Positions 39,412 through 46,870 of a DNA stretch of 64,000 nt are shown here, piece after piece; within the stretch, counting starts at the first letter, position 1, and the number at the start of each line of letters is the position of its first letter. A program made the translations under genes and the position numbers. The DNA comes from Bacteroidales bacterium (GTDB taxonomy: Bacteria > Bacteroidota > Bacteroidia > Bacteroidales > UBA932): the NCBI GenBank assembly GCA_017634595.1, contig JAGBNC010000017.1:1-64000 (forward strand), in the 5' to 3' direction. Under the pieces are notes generated by a model. It did no database searches. It was given only the letters and a program-made list of their open reading frames with translations, and was not told the DNA's origin.

Positions 39412-40112
39412 AAAGTACACGCAAAAATCAAGATGCCAAACGGCAAAATTTCAAGGGCGCAAAGATACAAAATTGTTGCCAAAGTTCCACAACGGGAGCG
39501 CAAAATTTGTCCGGTGTATATAAGGTGAACCAAGTAAAACACAATACATTCGACATACAGGACCATCCTTATCACGGAATCCTCAACCCTCAAGGCAACC
39601 AACAGCAACACGGTCAGTAACATAACTGACGTGAGCAGAATCAAGTAATTGTACAGGGTATGCCGCAGCGTCTGGGCATACTCACTGGTACGACTGCGGA
39701 ACTTGCTGGCAAGATACAACAGCTGTCGCAGTATCAGGGTGCCGGCCACCATGCCGGACGTAAGCAGAAGATGCAGCTCGGGATTCAGGCGCATCTTGAA
39801 ACTCGGGTTGACCAGCTCCCAGCGGTCGGCTATAAGGCAGCACACCAGACCTGTCACAAGAGCGATGGTATTGCGTGTGCGGGCAAGGCTTACGCTGTGT
39901 TCCAGGTCAAGATTTCCCTTCCATCGGCTCAGGCAGCGCAGCAGGTGGGGATAAAGCCGGATAAGATCGGAGAGTTCAAGCACAAAGAGTACGAGCGCCA
40001 GGATCACGGCCCAGTGGTTGACCGCGCTGTCACCCCACAAAAGGGGCGCTCCCGAAGGCCCCAAAGGCTCCGTGGACATATTCAGTACCCCATCTTTGAA
40101 CAGATCCGGCAT
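39408..40112 (-). CDS. DUF4271 integral membrane protein
   Basis: 234 residues with about six membrane segments (WAVILALVLFVLELSDLI, NTIALVTGLVCCLIA, LLLTSGMVAGTLILRQLLYLAS, YNYLILLTSVMLLTVLLLVAL, MVLYVECIVFYLVHLIYTG, LATILYLCALEILPFGILIFA). DUF4271 proteins next to hemD are a Bacteroidota hallmark. Function unknown, but the conserved neighbourhood suggests an envelope or porphyrin link. The start overlaps the SUI1 stop as TGATG. Confidence 0.88.
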   Translation of the reverse strand: MPDLFKDGVLNMSTEPLGPSGAPLLWGDSAVNHWAVILALVLFVLELSDLIRLYPHLLRCLSRWKGNLDLEHSVSLARTRNTIALVTGLVCCLIADRWELVNPSFKMRLNPELHLLLTSGMVAGTLILRQLLYLASKFRSRTSEYAQTLRHTLYNYLILLTSVMLLTVLLLVALRVEDSVIRMVLYVECIVFYLVHLIYTGQILRSRCGTLATILYLCALEILPFGILIFACTL

Positions 40113-40456
40113 CAGTTTCCTCGTTTTGCATTGTACCCCATGGACTGGAGCAGAGATGTTACTTTATCACGTAGGTCTCCCTGAATCGTTATTTCGCCGT
40201 CTTTGGCTGTCCCGCCCACTCCACACTTGGTCTTCAGCACTTTAGCCAGCGCCGCCAGGTCGTCGTGCGTGCCGGTGAAACCTTCCACAAGGGTCACCTG
40301 CTTGCCGGCCCTCTGACGCCTGTCGATGCGCACTATAAGGCGCTGCTTTGCTGGAGGCAGGGTCTCCTGCTCCTCAGGTGCATCTTGAGTATATTGGAAG
40401 TCGGGGTTGGTGGAATAGACCACGCCCAGACGGGATTTCCAGTCATTGTCGTTCAT
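40112..40456 (-). CDS. SUI1/eIF1-family translation initiation factor
   Basis: 114 residues. A flexible N-terminus is followed by the SUI1 fold (about 40-112): RLIVRIDRRQRAGKQVTLVEGFTGTHDDLAALAKVLKTKCGVGGTAKDGEITIQGDLRDKV. This resembles bacterial YciH, a homologue of eukaryotic eIF1 that checks initiation fidelity. It heads an eight-gene minus-strand operon that runs through DUF4271, hemD, rnpA and yidD to three secreted proteins. Confidence 0.95.
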   Translation of the reverse strand: MNDNDWKSRLGVVYSTNPDFQYTQDAPEEQETLPPAKQRLIVRIDRRQRAGKQVTLVEGFTGTHDDLAALAKVLKTKCGVGGTAKDGEITIQGDLRDKVTSLLQSMGYNAKRGN

Positions 40457-40470
40457 AGCAATATTTTTTA

Positions 40471-40478
40471 CAAAGTTA
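40471..40478 (-). promoter_or_regulatory. -7 element for the SUI1 operon
   Basis: The minus strand reads TAACTTTG, 14 bases upstream of the SUI1 start. It is only four bases from the opposing TATCTTTG, so the two promoters overlap and probably compete for polymerase. Confidence 0.45.
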
Positions 40479-40482
40479 TTAT

Positions 40483-40490
40483 TATCTTTG
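40483..40490 (+). promoter_or_regulatory. -7 element for the phosphoesterase lipoprotein
   Basis: TATCTTTG lies 17 bases before the ATG at 40508 and points opposite to the SUI1 element. No TTTG at the expected spacing. Confidence 0.5.
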
Positions 40491-40507
40491 CTAAAAGTGG
40501 TTTTCTT

Positions 40508-41311
40508 ATGAAAAAATTCGTACTTGTTCTGTTTGCCGCCTGCGCCCTGGTATCGTGCGGGCCTAAAGAATTCACATTCATCCAGTTAACCGACACCCAA
40601 GTGGGCTTCCACGACAAGACCGAAGGCTATGCCCAGTCCGACTCGCTGTTCAAGCTTGCCGTTGACGCCGTCAACCGCATAAAACCGGCCGTAGTAGTTA
40701 TTACAGGCGACCTGGTCAACGACACCGCCGACTCGCTCCAGAAAGTCATCTATAAGAAGAACCTGGCTGAAATCGACCCGTCGGTCCCCGTGTACGCCAT
40801 CCCCGGCAACCACGACCTTCGTCCCTGGACCCAGGAGAACTACGACGCATTCATCGAATTCAACGGATACGACCGCTTCTCCACCAAGATCAACGACTGC
40901 GCCTTCATAGGCTTTGACAGTTGCTGCATCAAAGACGGTATAGCCGACAAAGAGGCGGAGCAGCTAGCCTGGCTCGAGCAGGAACTCAAAGCGGCCAAAG
41001 GTTCAAGGTACATCTTTCTCTTCACCCACTGCCCCATATTCCGGGAAAGCATTGACGAGGAGGAAGACTACTTCAACTTCTCCAAGCCCAAACGCAAGGA
41101 GTATCTGGACCTGCTTGCCAAATACAAAGTCAACGCTCTCTTTGCCGGGCACACCCACAAAGACTACCGCGCCAGCTACAACGGCATAGAGCTCATCACC
41201 GCCGGTCCCGTGGGTTCACCGCTCCACGGAGGCTATTCTGGCCTCAACACGGTGCATGTAGGCAAAGACGGATTCTCCAGCAACTATTCTTCAGCCCTGG
41301 ATGCAAAATAG
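40508..41311 (+). CDS. calcineurin-like metallophosphoesterase lipoprotein
   Basis: 267-residue lipoprotein (lipobox LVSC). The ATG at 40508 gives MKKFVLVLFAACALVSC; a much longer open frame upstream shadows SUI1. Metal-binding motifs of the calcineurin-like fold are in order: QLTDTQVGFHD (DxQ in place of DxH), VITGDLVND, IPGNHDLRP, LFTHCPIF, FAGHTHKD. Acts on an unknown phosphoester, probably in the periplasm. Its 3' end overlaps the convergent YfhO gene by 28 bases, so the two mRNAs can pair. Confidence 0.9.
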   Translation: MKKFVLVLFAACALVSCGPKEFTFIQLTDTQVGFHDKTEGYAQSDSLFKLAVDAVNRIKPAVVVITGDLVNDTADSLQKVIYKKNLAEIDPSVPVYAIPGNHDLRPWTQENYDAFIEFNGYDRFSTKINDCAFIGFDSCCIKDGIADKEAEQLAWLEQELKAAKGSRYIFLFTHCPIFRESIDEEEDYFNFSKPKRKEYLDLLAKYKVNALFAGHTHKDYRASYNGIELITAGPVGSPLHGGYSGLNTVHVGKDGFSSNYSSALDAK

Positions 41312-43716
41312 CTGCGGCAAGCCATTGCTACAGCCCCCAGCACCAGCAGGATAAGCAATATAGAACAGGCCCGCGACACGGCCTCGCCGCGTCGGTAAGA
41401 CTGCGGCTCGAAGCTCATTGTCAGAGTGTGGCTGCCGGCAGGAAGTTCAATGCAGCGGAGCAGGCCTGAGGCCACTGCTCCCGATGCGTCGGAGCCGCCT
41501 TCGTAGAGCCCAACAGGAAGCTGCGTGCCGTCTTCAAGCCTGGCAGTCCATCCGGCAGGATAATAAACCTCGCTGAAAACGGCCTTGCCGCCCTGTTCCG
41601 ACTCATAACTGTACTCCAGGACATCCGGAGAGTACGATGTCAGGCTTATGCTGCCCTGAGCCCCGTCAAACCATGCGTTGCCGCGGGCATAAGGATAGAC
41701 GAGGGGCGGATTATCCGCCCCGAGTATTATGTAGCGGCAGTTCAGGGAGGCGAGACTCTCGAGGTAAGGGAGCTTGTCCTGCGCTTCAGAAATGGTCTGC
41801 ACTCCTGACAGGGCCTTGGAAAGGGCCTGAATATCGGGAGAGATGCGTTCGTCTATGTATTCCTGATAGATCTGCAGCTTGGCTGGCGAATAACCTCCTA
41901 TGTTTTTGTGCCAATATGACGGATGGGAGTCGTTGAATACGTTGACGGTTAAGTCGAGCACGCGGTAGGAAGGGTCGGGATCGGCGAGTATGGCTTCATC
42001 GACCGGGCGTTTGTTGAACTGGCTGGAGAAGTTCTTTGGGGTGATGAAGTCGTCGGAGTTAAGGTAGCGTTTGTCCACTATGAACAAGTCGGCCAGCACC
42101 AGCACGCATACCAGCATTGCAGCGACGAAATTCTTTCGGCCGCTTCCGGCGCTATCGGAAGCACTGCCCCAGAGCAGCACCAGCACTGCGGCTACTACCA
42201 GCAGCAGCGAACGGAAGGTATCGTTCCAAAGCAGCTGATGACGGTCGGCGGCCAACGCATCGACCAGGATATCGGGCTGGCCGGCATCGGCGGCACCGGT
42301 GAAGCTGCCGAACATGCTCTGTAGCAGCGCCAGAAGCAGCATCAGGCCAGCCGTCACTCCGCCGGCTATAAGCACTTCGCGCCTCTTCTTTTTGGCATCG
42401 GTACTGCTCTTTACGTAAGAATCGAGCGCCAGAAAGCCAAGCACCGGCAAGGTAAACTGCAGCACGACAAGCGCCATGGACACCGTCCTGAACTTATTGT
42501 ACATGGGAGCGAAATCGTAGAACAGCTTGGTGAACCAGAGGAAATGGCTCCCCAGCGCAAGCAGCACGGCAAGCAGCGATGCGGCCACGGCCCACCATTT
42601 CTCCTTGCCCTTCCAGTACATGAGTCCGAGGATGAAAAGGAAGATGGTGATGGCGCCCATGTACATAGGACCGGCGGTAAAAGGTTGAGGTCCCCAGTAC
42701 AGAGGCAGATGTTTGCGTACCTGCTGCAGATTGCCCTGTCCGGCCTGACGGAGCAGCTGCACGGTCTCGGACTTCATGCCGAGGGGACCGGAAGATGAGC
42801 CTCCGTTGTAGTTGGGAATGGCGAGGTTGGGGAGTTCCTCCCAGCCGTACGACCACGCTGTGGCGTAGTCGATGTCGAGTCCTTTGCGTTCCTGGTCAGG
42901 GGCGGTACTGCCGCCGCGCATGGAGTAAGGGGTGTATTCCCAGGTGGGCAGCAGCTTGATGGCGTTGGTGCCTATTCCGGCGAGGCCCATGACAAGCAGC
43001 AGCGCAGAGGCTATCCAGAAGCCTTTGAGGGACTGTTTGTGCTTGAGGATGGATATGAATAATACCAGCACATAGATAAGAATCATAAGCGCCAGGTAGT
43101 ACGATATCTGCGGGTGGTTGGCCTTGACCTGGAAACTGACCGTGAGGCCGAACAGAGCCGCCCCGAGTATAATCCCAGCCCAATTCAGCTTGGAATTAGC
43201 TCTGCTGACCCTGCCCGTGGCAAAGCGGTATGTCATTACCAGCGCTGCCATGACCCAGGGCAGGAAGGCCAAAGCCTGCATCTTGGTATTATGCCCGACC
43301 TGAATAATCTGAATATTGTACGAGCAGAAAGTCACCGCTATGGCGCCTCCCGCCGCCACCAGAGGATGGACTCCGAATGCGAGCAGCATAAGAAATGCCC
43401 CGAGCAACGAAATAAACAGATATGTGGCAGGACGCTTGCCCAGCAGCAGGAAATCATAGATCTTCTGCGTCCAGTCGCCCTTGGAAGAACTCTGGATAGA
43501 TGCTGTAGGCATGCCGCTGAACATAGAGCCGGTCCATGCCGCATTCTGCCCCGGATGTGCCTTCTCCCATTCCGACTTCTCGTGGGCCATGCCCCTCCAG
43601 CCGGAGATGTCGCTCTGATTGACCACCTTACCGCCCAGAACCTCGGGCACAAAGGCGTAAGACAGCGCCAGGAACCCCAGCACTATACCCAAACATATCC
43701 ACAGTTTCTTCTTCAT
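41284..43716 (-). CDS. YfhO-family polytopic membrane protein
   Basis: 810 residues with about a dozen membrane segments, a large soluble loop (about 590-760) and a final one (ACSILLILLVLGAVAMACRSYFA). YfhO-like features: LPTWEYTPYSMRGG, PNYNGG, WFTKLFYDFAPMYNKFRTVSMALVVLQFTLPVLGFLALDS, and the periplasmic C-terminal beta part ending in an H-T-L-T-M-S-F-E segment. Family members resemble GT-C glycosyltransferases and, in Firmicutes, act in lipoteichoic acid glycosylation; the Bacteroidota role is not established. The last gene of the mutS operon, six bases after CpXC. Confidence 0.88.
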   Translation of the reverse strand: MKKKLWICLGIVLGFLALSYAFVPEVLGGKVVNQSDISGWRGMAHEKSEWEKAHPGQNAAWTGSMFSGMPTASIQSSSKGDWTQKIYDFLLLGKRPATYLFISLLGAFLMLLAFGVHPLVAAGGAIAVTFCSYNIQIIQVGHNTKMQALAFLPWVMAALVMTYRFATGRVSRANSKLNWAGIILGAALFGLTVSFQVKANHPQISYYLALMILIYVLVLFISILKHKQSLKGFWIASALLLVMGLAGIGTNAIKLLPTWEYTPYSMRGGSTAPDQERKGLDIDYATAWSYGWEELPNLAIPNYNGGSSSGPLGMKSETVQLLRQAGQGNLQQVRKHLPLYWGPQPFTAGPMYMGAITIFLFILGLMYWKGKEKWWAVAASLLAVLLALGSHFLWFTKLFYDFAPMYNKFRTVSMALVVLQFTLPVLGFLALDSYVKSSTDAKKKRREVLIAGGVTAGLMLLLALLQSMFGSFTGAADAGQPDILVDALAADRHQLLWNDTFRSLLLVVAAVLVLLWGSASDSAGSGRKNFVAAMLVCVLVLADLFIVDKRYLNSDDFITPKNFSSQFNKRPVDEAILADPDPSYRVLDLTVNVFNDSHPSYWHKNIGGYSPAKLQIYQEYIDERISPDIQALSKALSGVQTISEAQDKLPYLESLASLNCRYIILGADNPPLVYPYARGNAWFDGAQGSISLTSYSPDVLEYSYESEQGGKAVFSEVYYPAGWTARLEDGTQLPVGLYEGGSDASGAVASGLLRCIELPAGSHTLTMSFEPQSYRRGEAVSRACSILLILLVLGAVAMACRSYFASRAEE

Positions 43717-43722
43717 AAATGT

Positions 43723-44310
43723 CTAGCGTAAAAATTGTTCCGCCCAGTCACGGTCAATCCTCACAAGGCCCTGAAGGCCTGCCGTCAAGGCTGGATTGCG
43801 CCGCACTATGGCACAGCAGTCTTCATATACATTAAAACCCACGGAGAGCATCTGCATAAGCCCGTTCTCCGGATAGGTGAATATTATATCGTGGTCGGCA
43901 CCCTCGAGCCGGAGGAATTTGAGTTCGGCATCTTTACCCATCTCCTGTCTCGTCACGAACTTGCAGAATTCCATAGGAATATCATCAAGGCCGGCATCGA
44001 ATATCTTTACCTTCTCTATCAGCGAGCCCACGTCGCCCACCCATCGGCCATGCACGCCTTCAAGGCCCTCAACGGAGAGTTTACGGTCCGACAGGCACGC
44101 CAGAATATGAGCGTCGCGATAGATCACAGGCGTACCTACCAGCTCGCGCTGGCCGCATACGGGACACTCGCGTACGAACAGGCTGCCGTCCTTGACCTTC
44201 TCTTTGAGCGAAGGATCGGCCACTGCATCTATCATACGGTACACCGATACTTCGTAGGAGGCTCCGCAGCGCGAGCATTTGAACTGGACAGGTGAAGAAA
44301 CGGAACTCAT
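43723..44310 (-). CDS. CpXC-domain protein
   Basis: 195 residues. The N-terminal CpXC domain has FKCSRCGASYEVSVYRMIDAVADPSLKEKVKDGSLFVRECPVCGQ, two CxxC pairs that should bind zinc, then a CpXC-like middle region and a C-terminal part unique to Bacteroidota. CpXC proteins are widespread and uncharacterised. It overlaps the GT4 gene's stop by ATGA. No membrane segment. Confidence 0.85.
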   Translation of the reverse strand: MSSVSSPVQFKCSRCGASYEVSVYRMIDAVADPSLKEKVKDGSLFVRECPVCGQRELVGTPVIYRDAHILACLSDRKLSVEGLEGVHGRWVGDVGSLIEKVKIFDAGLDDIPMEFCKFVTRQEMGKDAELKFLRLEGADHDIIFTYPENGLMQMLSVGFNVYEDCCAIVRRNPALTAGLQGLVRIDRDWAEQFLR

Positions 44311-45593
44311 AGCAGTCTGGATAGTTTTTCAGTCAGCGCCTCACGGGAGAATTCAGACACATCGGTCTGCAGCGGGCCGTCATCGCCGGCCAGATGCTTC
44401 TCCCATGCGCTGTCAATGTAGTTGCGGAGCGGTTCAACCCTGTCCCAGCCGTACATGACTCCCGATCCTGTACTGCCCAGGAGCTTTGCGGCCGCACCCC
44501 CTTCCTGCCCTATGCCGAGCACAGGACGGCGTGCCGCCAGATATTCGAAGATCTTGCCTGGAAGAGCCTTGGCGTACTCGGGTTCGTCGCGCAGAGGGAG
44601 CAGCAGCACGTTGGCCGACTGCTGCAGATCCGTGGTCTTGAAGTGCGGAAGGTACCCGAGATTCTCGACATTGTCGGCAAGGCCGCGCATCCTGAGTGCC
44701 TCTATGATCTCAGGGTCGGTCTTCCCTGCCAGACGTATTCGGAGTTGTTCCTTGAAGGAGCGGTCCTCTGAACACTTGCGGGACAGTACGTCCCACAGGC
44801 GCAGGGGGTTGCCATCCGAGGCAAAGAGCCCTGTGTGCACAAGTGAGAAAGTGCTGCGCGGCAAGGGGTGAGGGAACGAGGCGAAGTCGTCGGAGTCGAA
44901 CCCGTTGGTAATCAAGTACACGGGCGTTGAAGTACGGGCCTGAAAATCGTCCCGCACGGGGGCGGAAACAGCAATTACGGCGCTGGCTTCGTCAAGCACC
45001 CTCTGCTCCATGCGGCGGTGCTTAGCTGCAGTCCAGGGCAGCAGTCCCATGTGCTTGAAATAATGCATCTCCGTCCACGGGTCACGGAAATCGGCTATCC
45101 AGCGCACTCCGGTCTGCTTGTGCAGACGCTGTCCTATGAGATGCATAGAGTGTGGCGGGCCGGTGGTGACTATAGTATCTACCGGGTTCTCCTGAAGATA
45201 CTTTTTGAGATATCGGACACTGGGGCCAACCCAGCCGGCACGTGGGTCGGGGACAAAGAGATTGCCCCTAAGAAACACCGCCAGACGCTGTTTGAAGGTC
45301 TTTTTCTGCTGGTTGAGAGGATTCACCCCGGCGCCCTTTCCTTCTGTCCCGCCTCCGAAGAGCCTGCGGTACAGGGCATAAGGCTCGCTGATGCGGCGCT
45401 TGAGCACGGTCACGCCTGATGGCACTTCCGCCATGAGGCTCTCGTCCACTGCAAGCTGCTCAGGATTCTTGGGCGTATAGATCACCGGTTCCCATCCGTA
45501 GCGGCCAAGATACTTCGTGAACTTTACCCAACGCTGTACGCCGCTGCCTCCGGTGGGCGGCCAGTAGTATGTGATTATCAGTACTTTCTTCAT
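44307..45593 (-). CDS. family 4 glycosyltransferase
   Basis: 428-residue GT-B glycosyltransferase. YYWPPTGGSGVQRWVKFTKYL near the N-terminus is typical of GT4 enzymes of Bacteroidota. The acceptor-side Rossmann half includes TGPPHSMHLIGQRLHKQTGVRWIADFRDPWTEM. The C-terminal half has NLGYLPHF and the donor-binding EYAKALPGKIFEYLAARRPVLGIGQEGG. Probably adds a sugar to a surface polysaccharide or glycoprotein. ATGA overlap with the preceding acid-phosphatase gene. Confidence 0.92.
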   Translation of the reverse strand: MKKVLIITYYWPPTGGSGVQRWVKFTKYLGRYGWEPVIYTPKNPEQLAVDESLMAEVPSGVTVLKRRISEPYALYRRLFGGGTEGKGAGVNPLNQQKKTFKQRLAVFLRGNLFVPDPRAGWVGPSVRYLKKYLQENPVDTIVTTGPPHSMHLIGQRLHKQTGVRWIADFRDPWTEMHYFKHMGLLPWTAAKHRRMEQRVLDEASAVIAVSAPVRDDFQARTSTPVYLITNGFDSDDFASFPHPLPRSTFSLVHTGLFASDGNPLRLWDVLSRKCSEDRSFKEQLRIRLAGKTDPEIIEALRMRGLADNVENLGYLPHFKTTDLQQSANVLLLPLRDEPEYAKALPGKIFEYLAARRPVLGIGQEGGAAAKLLGSTGSGVMYGWDRVEPLRNYIDSAWEKHLAGDDGPLQTDVSEFSREALTEKLSRLL

Positions 45594-46870
45594 CGTTTAT
45601 AACCTCTAATGTTAGCTTTGACCGTCTCCCAGTCATAGTAGGGCCCCGTGACGCTTTCCAGATTGCGCAGCATGCGCTCCTGCTCCTGGTAGAGGAACTT
45701 TACCAGCACCTTTCCGGCGCGGTTGCGGTAGAACACCATCTGGAGGTTGGACGCCATGCACAGCTCTTTCCATCCGAGCCAGCGGGAGTCGATCTGATCG
45801 AAATCGAGCTTGCTCCCGGGGCCTTCGACTCCGAGAAACGACACCAGGGAGATCAGAGGGTAGTCGTGCCCGAAACGCAGGTCGGCACAGTACTCCCCTC
45901 CCGCGATAGCCTCGTCTGCCTTGTTCACTATGTCGCTGACCAGCAGCGACAAGGAGTCGAAGCGCGCCGTGCCCGACTCGGTGCAGTTGCCGTAGCGCGA
46001 CACAATATAGTGGCAGTCGTAGGAGTAGAAACGGTAGATGTATTCCGGTTGAAGTACGGGGAAAATATGGTCTTCAATGTCCCAGCAGCCGCTTATCCCG
46101 GCTGTGCGGAACAAAGCCTTGTGAAAGCGCCTGAGCGAGGGAATGAGGGCCCTGCCGGCCTCGGGGTCGGTAAATAGCCGTCCAAGAAGGAGGGTACTGT
46201 CGCAGGGGGCATCGAATATATTGTCCATCATGGCGTTGGTGAGCTTGCGGCAGGCCTTTGCCGAGTGCCCGGTCTCGCCTACGTAGTCCATTACCCTCTC
46301 GCCGGTATCAAGGTACCACCGTGTGCGGGGACGTTCGGAGCTGACGGCAGTAGTAAAGGCGTTCATGCTGATGATGCAGCGCTGTACGGTGCTGGATACG
46401 GCACGCACTTGGGGTTTGCCTTTGAACACCGAAGGGAAACGCTTCACCATGCGGCGGGCTATGCCGTCATGTTCGCGCACGCCCCTCTGCGACAGCCTGC
46501 CGTCCATGCCGTCCCAGGCACGGTTGACTCTAATCGTCTGCTCAAGCACCGCACGCCCTTCGGGTGTAAGGATGCCAAGGCTGTCCGCTTTTTCAAGACT
46601 TCCGATGATCAGGTCATAGTAGCTACCGCCCCAGCTGTGGCGGCTTCCGTGACGGCCGTAATGGCTGATATAGAAAGCTTTAAAGCCGGCAGGCGGCTGG
46701 GTGTCATGCATGTCTCCCGGCTCATAGGGACGATGATTGGTGGCAGAACGGGTCGGATCGTCCTTAAAAGCCTCCATCAGAGAGGGCTCGAAACCGCCCT
46801 GTCCGTAAGCGAAAGCGAAGGTCAGTAAGACACTTGTTATAACTGTCAGGATTCGTCTCATCGGATTCAT
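45590..46870 (-). CDS. secreted histidine acid phosphatase
   Basis: 426 residues with a signal peptide ending near FAFAYGQ. Active site YGRHGSRH carries the RHG motif with the nucleophile histidine, and the later catalytic pair is probably in LRFGHDYPLISL (HD). Branch-2 histidine phosphatases include phytase-like MINPP enzymes, which occur in gut Bacteroidota, but the specific substrate is not evident. The ATG at 46870 overlaps the mutS stop by ATGA; an internal ATG nine bases downstream would also give a signal peptide. Confidence 0.88.
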   Translation of the reverse strand: MNPMRRILTVITSVLLTFAFAYGQGGFEPSLMEAFKDDPTRSATNHRPYEPGDMHDTQPPAGFKAFYISHYGRHGSRHSWGGSYYDLIIGSLEKADSLGILTPEGRAVLEQTIRVNRAWDGMDGRLSQRGVREHDGIARRMVKRFPSVFKGKPQVRAVSSTVQRCIISMNAFTTAVSSERPRTRWYLDTGERVMDYVGETGHSAKACRKLTNAMMDNIFDAPCDSTLLLGRLFTDPEAGRALIPSLRRFHKALFRTAGISGCWDIEDHIFPVLQPEYIYRFYSYDCHYIVSRYGNCTESGTARFDSLSLLVSDIVNKADEAIAGGEYCADLRFGHDYPLISLVSFLGVEGPGSKLDFDQIDSRWLGWKELCMASNLQMVFYRNRAGKVLVKFLYQEQERMLRNLESVTGPYYDWETVKANIRGYKR

